Shown piece by piece: positions 5,764-10,904 of a stretch of 10,904 nt of DNA. This stretch comes from Actinomycetes bacterium. GTDB lineage: Bacteria > Actinomycetota > Thermoleophilia > Gaiellales > Gaiellaceae. The stretch is taken from positions 1 through 10,904 of the forward strand of contig JAUXJK010000036.1 in assembly GCA_030624785.1 (NCBI GenBank). The letters run 5' to 3'. Under the pieces are notes generated by a model. It had not been told where the DNA came from. It saw only the letters and a list, made by a program, of their open reading frames with translations, and did not search any database. A program made the position numbers and the translations under genes. Position 1 is the first letter of the stretch. Each line of letters starts with the position of its first letter.

Positions 5764-7547
5764 GTCTTGAGCGGATCCGCAACTTCTCGATCATCGCGCA
5801 CATCGATCATGGCAAGTCGACGCTCGCCGATCGAATCCTTGAGCTGACCCATACGGTGAGCAAACGTGAGATGCGCGATCAGCTGCTCGACTCGATGGAG
5901 CTGGAGCGCGAGCGCGGAATCACCATCAAAGCTCAGGCCGTGCGCGTTGAATGGAAAGGGCATCAGCTCAATCTGATCGACACACCTGGGCACGTTGACT
6001 TCAGCTACGAGGTGTCGCGCTCGCTGGCAGCATGTGAAGGCGCGCTGCTCGTTGTCGATGCTGCCCAGGGCGTTGAGGCTCAGACCCTGGCGAACGCCTA
6101 CCTGGCGATCGAAAACGATCTCGAGATCGTGCCGGTCTTGAACAAGATCGATCTGCCGCAAGCGCGACCAGACGAGATCGCGAGCGAGGTCGCCGACCTC
6201 GTCGGAGACGACGCGTCCAGCGTGATTCGCATCTCTGCGAAGACCGGAGAGGGTGTCGCTGAAATTCTCGACGCGGCCATCGAGCTCATTTCGCCGCCAA
6301 GCGGTGAGCCGACGGCTCCGGCGCGAGCGTTGGTCTTCGACTCCTCCTACGATCAGTACCGGGGTGTGATCGCATTCGTACGCGTCGTCGACGGCGTCTT
6401 TCAGAGCGGAGCTGGCCTGCGAGCAATGGCAGCGGAAACGACGTTTGAGGCTGAGGAGCTCGGGTTCTTCTCTCCTGAGCGAACAGCGAGCGAAACGCTC
6501 GCCGCGGGCGAGGTGGGCTACGTCGTCACAGGTCTCAAGGACGTGCGGCGGCTACGTGTTGGCGACACGCTAACAACGGTCGAGCGTCCAGCCACTGAAC
6601 CGCTGCCCGGCTACAAGGACGTAAAGCCGATGGTCTTCTCGGGCCTGTTCCCGACCGACTCGGACGACTACCCGGAACTTCGCGACGCGCTTGAGCGACT
6701 GCAACTCAACGACGCGGCGCTGTCGTTCGAACCTGAGACCTCAACGGCACTTGGGTTCGGTTTCAGGTGTGGTTTCCTGGGATTGCTACACCTCGAGATT
6801 GTCCGCGAACGACTCGAGCGCGAATCGGATCTCGATCTGATCGTCACCGCGCCAACGGTCGCCTACGTGGCCACAACGAAGACCGGTGAGAAGGTCGAGG
6901 TGCACAAGCCGACCGACATGCCCCTGGACGCGCTCTCGATCGAGGAGCCATACATTCGAGCAACGATCATCGTTCCGAAGGAGTACGTCGGCTCGATGAT
7001 GGAGTTGGCGCAGGACCGACGCGGCACCTTCGGACACATGGAATATCTCAGCGAAGAGCGGGTGCTTCTCACGTACGATCTGCCGCTCGCGGAGATAGTG
7101 TTCGACTTCTACGACCAGCTTAAAAGTCGCACTCGCGGCTACGCGAGCTTCGACTACGAGCTGATCGGCTTTCAGGAAGGCGAGCTTGTCCGGCTCGACG
7201 TACTCCTGGGTGGAGACACGGTGGATGCGCTCAGCCTGATCGTGCACAAGGATCGGGCATATGGGCGCGGCAAGGCGCTCGTCGAAAGGCTGCGAAAAGA
7301 GATCCCACGGCAGATGTTCGACGTACCTGTTCAGGCCGCGATCGGCTCGCGCGTCATCTCCCGCGAGACAGTCAAGGCCAAGCGCAAGGACGTGCTCTCC
7401 AAGTGTTACGGCGGAGACGTCACGCGTAAGCGCAAGCTGATCGAGAAACAGAAGGCTGGGAAGAAGCGCATGCGGCAGGTTGGTTCGGTGGAGGTTCCGC
7501 AAGAGGCGTTCCTCGCCGTTCTCAATCTCAACGAAAACGGAAAGTGA
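5760..7547 (+). CDS. lepA: Elongation factor 4 (LepA), ribosomal back-translocase GTPase
   Basis: Translational GTPase that acts on stalled or mis-translocated ribosomes and has been linked to 30S assembly. The 595-aa product matches LepA length. GTPase motifs: G1 AHIDHGKST (residues 13-21), G2 within RGITIKAQ (52-59), G3 DTPGH (74-78), G4 NKID (128-131), G5 SAK (159-161). The EF-G-like domains follow, and the LepA-specific C-terminal domain is present near the end ([24 protein letters not shown] when read in two parts, about residues 546-569). The start [19 protein letters not shown] is the standard LepA opening and has one of the few ribosome-binding sites in the window, AGGGA at 5750-5754, 5 nt upstream. 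The ATG overlaps the TGA of the preceding short ORF, and the stop overlaps hemW as GTGA, so translation is probably coupled along the unit. Confidence 0.97.
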   Translation: MSLERIRNFSIIAHIDHGKSTLADRILELTHTVSKREMRDQLLDSMELERERGITIKAQAVRVEWKGHQLNLIDTPGHVDFSYEVSRSLAACEGALLVVDAAQGVEAQTLANAYLAIENDLEIVPVLNKIDLPQARPDEIASEVADLVGDDASSVIRISAKTGEGVAEILDAAIELISPPSGEPTAPARALVFDSSYDQYRGVIAFVRVVDGVFQSGAGLRAMAAETTFEAEELGFFSPERTASETLAAGEVGYVVTGLKDVRRLRVGDTLTTVERPATEPLPGYKDVKPMVFSGLFPTDSDDYPELRDALERLQLNDAALSFEPETSTALGFGFRCGFLGLLHLEIVRERLERESDLDLIVTAPTVAYVATTKTGEKVEVHKPTDMPLDALSIEEPYIRATIIVPKEYVGSMMELAQDRRGTFGHMEYLSEERVLLTYDLPLAEIVFDFYDQLKSRTRGYASFDYELIGFQEGELVRLDVLLGGDTVDALSLIVHKDRAYGRGKALVERLRKEIPRQMFDVPVQAAIGSRVISRETVKAKRKDVLSKCYGGDVTRKRKLIEKQKAGKKRMRQVGSVEVPQEAFLAVLNLNENGK

Positions 7548-8737
7548 CGCGCATGCATACGGTCGGGGATGCGGACACCGATCGCGGCGATGTCCGGCAC
7601 CTCTACGTGCACGTTCCGTTCTGTCGCCATCACTGCGGCTACTGCGACTTCGTCACAGCCGTCGGCAGGCAGTCGGAGCACTCCGGCTATGTCGATGCCC
7701 TGCTTGCCGAGCTCCGACGCGAAGAACACCTGCTTACGAGCGACGCCCTTGACACGGTGTTCCTTGGCGGCGGGACGCCGACCTATCTGGAATCCAAGGC
7801 GCTTGCTCGACTGCTTCGCTCGTTGCCGCCAGGACGTGAGGTAACGGTAGAAGCAAATCCAGAAACGGTCACGCCTGAACTTTGCGAGGTGCTTCTCGCG
7901 CATGGGGTTACGCGCGTCTCGCTCGGCGCACAGACCTTTGAGCCCGAGCTCCTGGCGACGCTCGAGCGGCAGGCGACTCCCGAGATCGTGAGGGGTGCGT
8001 TTGCCACGCTGCGACAGGCTGGCATGGCAAATCTGTCGCTCGATCTGATCTACGGCATCCCCGGACAGCGAACGGAACAGCTGGAGCATGACGTCCATGT
8101 CGCACTCGAGCTCGCACCCGAGCACGTGTCGGTATACGAGCTCGAGGCGAAACCGGGAACTCGATTCACGATGGCGTATGGTGCCGAGTTGACTCGGCAG
8201 TCTGATCAGCTCGAGAACTACATGGAGCTGGCCACCCAAGGATTGCAGGCGGGCGGGTATCGCTGGTATGAGACCGCCAACTTCTGCCTGACGCAGGAAG
8301 GAGATGCGCGTGATCTCCGATCGGATCACAATCTGGCCTACTGGCGAGGAAAGGACTACCTGGGACTCGGCGTGGGCGCGGTATCAACGGTCGGCGAGCA
8401 GCGCTGGAAGAACGCTGCGAGCGTCAGCGGTTACGTATCAGCGGTTCTCGGTGGGGATGCGCCAGCGCGCTCGAACGAGCATGTCGATGCGCGCTTACGG
8501 ATGTGGGAGCGCGCCATGCTTTGTCTGAGGCTCGACGACTTTCTCGAGGAGGATGTGTTCTCTGACGTGTTGGATCCACAAGGTGTCGAGCGCATGGCGA
8601 CGCGTGGCCTTGTTGAACGGGACGGTCGATCGATTCGTCTCACACCTCGAGGTCGTCTCCTCGGGAACGCGGTAACTATTGAGGTGCTGGGCGAGTCCGG
8701 CGAACTCGGCGGTTCGCACAGTGCCACCCGCAGGTGA
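7544..8737 (+). CDS. hemW: Radical SAM heme chaperone HemW
   Basis: Radical SAM protein that binds heme and hands it to client hemoproteins. It is often mislabelled as oxygen-independent coproporphyrinogen III oxidase (HemN). The 397-aa product has the iron-sulfur motif CRHHCGYC (Cys27, Cys31, Cys34), the SAM-binding LGGGTPT stretch, EANPETVT, and RVSLGAQTF. It also has the HNxxYW signature as HNLAYW (262-267), which is characteristic of HemW and absent from true HemN. A C-terminal HemN-type winged-helix segment follows ([10 protein letters not shown]..., then ...[20 protein letters not shown]). The GTG start at 7544 overlaps the lepA stop by 4 bp; ATG 7553 is an alternative that shortens the tail by three residues. 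lepA-hemW-hrcA-dnaJ is a conserved actinobacterial order. No porphyrin genes are near, consistent with a chaperone role. Confidence 0.93.
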   Translation: MTRMHTVGDADTDRGDVRHLYVHVPFCRHHCGYCDFVTAVGRQSEHSGYVDALLAELRREEHLLTSDALDTVFLGGGTPTYLESKALARLLRSLPPGREVTVEANPETVTPELCEVLLAHGVTRVSLGAQTFEPELLATLERQATPEIVRGAFATLRQAGMANLSLDLIYGIPGQRTEQLEHDVHVALELAPEHVSVYELEAKPGTRFTMAYGAELTRQSDQLENYMELATQGLQAGGYRWYETANFCLTQEGDARDLRSDHNLAYWRGKDYLGLGVGAVSTVGEQRWKNAASVSGYVSAVLGGDAPARSNEHVDARLRMWERAMLCLRLDDFLEEDVFSDVLDPQGVERMATRGLVERDGRSIRLTPRGRLLGNAVTIEVLGESGELGGSHSATRR

Positions 8738-8749
8738 CCGAGGTACTCT
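8721..8749 (+). promoter_or_regulatory. Candidate hrcA promoter, leaderless start
   Basis: GTGCCA at 8721-8726 (four of six matches to TTGACA), 17-bp spacing, then TACTCT at 8744-8749 (fits TANNNT), ending 7 nt before ATG 8757. The -35 overlaps the 3' end of hemW. No CIRCE-type inverted repeat (TTAGCACTC-N9-GAGTGCTAA) was seen around it. Confidence 0.5.
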
Positions 8750-8756
8750 TAGGGCG

Positions 8757-9785
8757 ATGGACATTGCGCTCTCCGAACGGCAAGAAACTGTTCTTCGACT
8801 CGTTGTTGACGAGCACATCGCGACCAACACTCCGGTGGGGTCCAAATTCCTCGCCGCACGATCAGGACTTTCGGTTTCGGCGTCGACGATTCGCAACGAC
8901 CTCGCCGAGCTAGAAACCCTGGGCCTGTTGACTCACCCGCACACCTCGGCCGGACGCCTTCCAACCGAGGACGGCTACCGCTACTACGCCGGTCGTCTCA
9001 TTGAATCGTCCAACGGGCCGACCACCGACCTCGATCTCGATCTGTCCGAACTCCGGCAGGAGGTCCATACGGCGCTTCAGCTCACGACTGAGGCGGTCGC
9101 GGAGCTCACGCATCTGCTGGCCGTGACGAGCGCTCCACGAGTTGAGACAACTGTGGTACGTCATGTCGAGCTCATTCAGCTCCAACCAGACTCCATCGTC
9201 TTGGTTGTGATCACGGCTGCAGGCGAGGTCCTCAAGAAGGTATTGCAGCTTTCGCAGGCGGTCGAACGCGGGCTCATGGAAGCCGTCGCCGAATACCTGA
9301 ACGACTGCCTTAGCGGTGCGCGGCTCGGTTCCCGCCTGATCCGTTCGACCTTCAACGCGCCTGGTCTCGACGACAGCGAGACTCGGATTCTGTCGATCCT
9401 CGAGCCGACCTTCGACGAGTTGGTGCGGACCGAGAGATCGGTGTTCTTCGGTGGAGCCGCAGACATGATTCCAGCGTTCTCCGGGGACAATGTTCTTGCC
9501 GCTCGCCGGTTGCTCGAGCTGCTCGATGAACGCACGGACGTGCTTGAGCTGTTGCGTGAGACGCTCGACTCCAAACGTCCCTTCGTTCGGGTTGGGCGAG
9601 AGCTAGAGGAGCACGAACTTGAAGGAGTCAGCATCGTCGGTGCCGCGTACGGGCTCGCGCATAGAAATCTCGGAACAGTCAGCGTTGTTGGCCCGAGCCG
9701 GATGGACTACGGAACGGCCATCGGGGTGGTTCGTAGTGCGGCGCGCGCCCTCTCCGGGTACGCCCAAGAGGTCTATGACGACTGA
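8757..9785 (+). CDS. hrcA: Heat-inducible transcriptional repressor HrcA
   Basis: DNA-binding repressor of chaperone operons such as groES-groEL and dnaK, acting at CIRCE operators and needing GroEL for folding. The 342-aa product is of usual HrcA length. The N-terminal winged helix (about 1-75) shows LSERQETVLRLVVDEHI, PVGSKFLA, STIRNDLAELETLGLL and PHTSAGRLPTEDGYRYY, all hallmark HrcA segments. The rest is the GAF-like regulatory and dimerisation domain, ending with SRMDYGTAIGVVRSAA. The start was chosen at ATG 8757: the frame is open further upstream, but family similarity begins here and a promoter-like TACTCT lies 7 nt before it. It follows hemW by 19 bp and precedes dnaJ by 73 bp, the usual actinobacterial arrangement. 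No CIRCE operator is visible in the window, so autoregulation is not supported by the sequence. Confidence 0.95.
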   Translation: MDIALSERQETVLRLVVDEHIATNTPVGSKFLAARSGLSVSASTIRNDLAELETLGLLTHPHTSAGRLPTEDGYRYYAGRLIESSNGPTTDLDLDLSELRQEVHTALQLTTEAVAELTHLLAVTSAPRVETTVVRHVELIQLQPDSIVLVVITAAGEVLKKVLQLSQAVERGLMEAVAEYLNDCLSGARLGSRLIRSTFNAPGLDDSETRILSILEPTFDELVRTERSVFFGGAADMIPAFSGDNVLAARRLLELLDERTDVLELLRETLDSKRPFVRVGRELEEHELEGVSIVGAAYGLAHRNLGTVSVVGPSRMDYGTAIGVVRSAARALSGYAQEVYDD

Positions 9786-9858
9786 CCGGGGTCGTCCCCG
9801 CGTCGTACCTCCAGCAGACCGACTACGAGGTCGAGCCGGGTGACAACGGTTCTCAATT

Positions 9859-10904
9859 ATGCAAGCTAAACGTGATTTCTATGAGGTGCTTGGCGTATCC
9901 CGCGACGTTGACGACGACACACTTAAGCGGACATTTCGTTCGCTAGCCAGACAACTGCATCCCGACGTTTCCGATGACCCTGGCGCCGAAGAGAAGTTCC
10001 GTGAGGTCGCGGAGGCATACGAGGTCCTCTCCAACTCTGAGACCCGCCAACGCTACGACCGATATGGACATGACGGACTGAAACAGAGCGGCTATCGCTC
10101 CGGGGCAGGAAACGCTGATGATCTCGGCTCGTTCGTCTCGAGCTTCTTTGGCGGTGACATCTTCGGCGACCTGTTTGGCGGAGGGAGATCCCGTCGGGGA
10201 GCCGACATCCTGGTGGAGGTCGAGTTGACGCTCGCCGAGGCCGCCGACGGGCTTGCAACTCGAGTTCACTACGCGGTCGCCGAGGAGTGCGGTCGATGTA
10301 TCGGCAGCGGTTCCGAGCCCGGTTCAGACACCTCGGTCTGTCCAACGTGCAACGGAATGGGGCGAGTACAGGCCGTCGCGCAGAGCGTTCTCGGGCGCGT
10401 CGTGCGCCAACAGGTCTGCCCGCAATGCAGTGGCGGTGGCAAGGTTGTGACGGATCCATGCACAAAATGCGATGGCGACGGGCGGGTCGAGGGAGAGCGC
10501 AGGCTGGACGTCGACGTGCCTGCTGGGATTCATGACGGACAACGCATCCGACTCTCGGGACGCGGTCACACTGGCGGTGCGGGTGAGACCCCAGGTGATC
10601 TGTTCGTACACGTCCACGTTGCGGACGATCCAAGCTTCGTCAGGCAGGGTGACGACCTGATGACCCGCGTTGACGTTTCGATGGTCGAAGCGACGTTGGG
10701 CGCGACTATCTCGGTCCCTACTTTGGAGGGCGACCTGGAGTTCGAGCTCGAGCCAGGCACCCAACCCGGCACCGTGAGGGTTCTGAGGGACAAAGGCATG
10801 CCTGTCCTTCAGGGGCGGGGGCGTGGAGACCAGCACATTCTTGTGAACGTTCGAATACCGCGGAAGCTTGGCGATGAACAGGTACGACTTCTTGGAGAGT
10901 TCGA
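9859..10904 (+). CDS. dnaJ: Chaperone DnaJ (Hsp40), partial at right edge
   Basis: Co-chaperone that stimulates the ATPase of DnaK and delivers unfolded clients. 348 codons are visible before the window ends, so only a short C-terminal part is missing. The J-domain (about 5-70) has the HPD motif at His34-Asp36. A glycine/phenylalanine-rich linker follows (about 75-115, with FFGGDIFGDLFGGG). The zinc-binding region has four CxxCxGxG repeats (Cys144/147, 161/164, 187/190, 201/204), followed by the substrate-binding beta domain (PAGIHDGQRIRLSGRG, GDLFVHVHV). All key residues are present, making this a type I DnaJ. It lies directly after hrcA, away from dnaK and grpE, matching the dnaJ2 copy of many Actinobacteria. 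ATG 9859 is the only start giving the intact J-domain; no convincing ribosome-binding site or -10 hexamer precedes it, so transcription from the hrcA promoter is likely. Confidence 0.95.
   Translation, partial: MQAKRDFYEVLGVSRDVDDDTLKRTFRSLARQLHPDVSDDPGAEEKFREVAEAYEVLSNSETRQRYDRYGHDGLKQSGYRSGAGNADDLGSFVSSFFGGDIFGDLFGGGRSRRGADILVEVELTLAEAADGLATRVHYAVAEECGRCIGSGSEPGSDTSVCPTCNGMGRVQAVAQSVLGRVVRQQVCPQCSGGGKVVTDPCTKCDGDGRVEGERRLDVDVPAGIHDGQRIRLSGRGHTGGAGETPGDLFVHVHVADDPSFVRQGDDLMTRVDVSMVEATLGATISVPTLEGDLEFELEPGTQPGTVRVLRDKGMPVLQGRGRGDQHILVNVRIPRKLGDEQVRLLGEF

Noticed and set aside
7406..8329. Minus-strand open frame of 307 codons across lepA and hemW
   Set aside because: It lies antisense to two clearly recognised genes, shows no family motif and is a typical shadow frame in GC-rich DNA.
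9787..9800. Hairpin CGGGG-TCGT-CCCCG after hrcA as a terminator
   Set aside because: Only a 5-bp stem and no T tract follows. hrcA and dnaJ are normally co-transcribed and dnaJ has no evident promoter of its own.
9923..10633. Minus-strand open frame of 236 codons inside dnaJ
   Set aside because: Very arginine-rich, antisense to an intact dnaJ, with no plausible start context; a shadow frame.

Overview
The window reads as the chromosome of a high-GC bacterium. The gene order comEC-holA-rpsT-(murJ)-lepA-hemW-hrcA-dnaJ is familiar from Actinobacteria. Start regions mostly lack Shine-Dalgarno sequences and instead carry a TANNNT hexamer 6-7 nt before the start codon, which suggests leaderless mRNAs. 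I would guess an actinobacterium, possibly a deep-branching class such as Thermoleophilia, but the class is a guess.

Left edge (1 to about 1014): the end of a mobile element. A large serine recombinase runs leftwards off the window edge, with its start codon at 991. Only about 22 bp separate it from the remnant of comEC, which begins in the middle of that gene's most conserved membrane motif (reading LLAVSGQNV, normally preceded by His). An in-frame TAA sits where the preceding codon should be. The simplest reading is an integrated phage or integrative element inside the DNA-uptake channel gene comEC, with one hybrid attachment site at about 992-1035. The rest of the element and the 5' half of comEC would lie left of the window. 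This is the most notable thing here.

Middle (1014-5609): the 3' part of comEC (last part of the Competence membrane domain plus the metallo-beta-lactamase-like domain), then holA (clamp-loader delta subunit) with its own promoter-like hexamer. Next is convergent rpsT (S20), whose start codon overlaps the start of the divergent murJ (lipid II flippase) by about 11 bp.

Right (5609-10904): a 12-bp palindrome and a promoter-like hexamer precede a possible 44-codon leader ORF. Its TGA overlaps the ATG of lepA (elongation factor 4). lepA overlaps hemW (radical SAM heme chaperone) by GTGA. hemW is followed 19 bp later by hrcA (heat-shock repressor), and 73 bp after that by dnaJ, which is cut by the right edge. 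lepA-hemW and hrcA-dnaJ look like two transcription units, possibly with read-through. No CIRCE-type operator, tRNA, rRNA or CRISPR array was seen.
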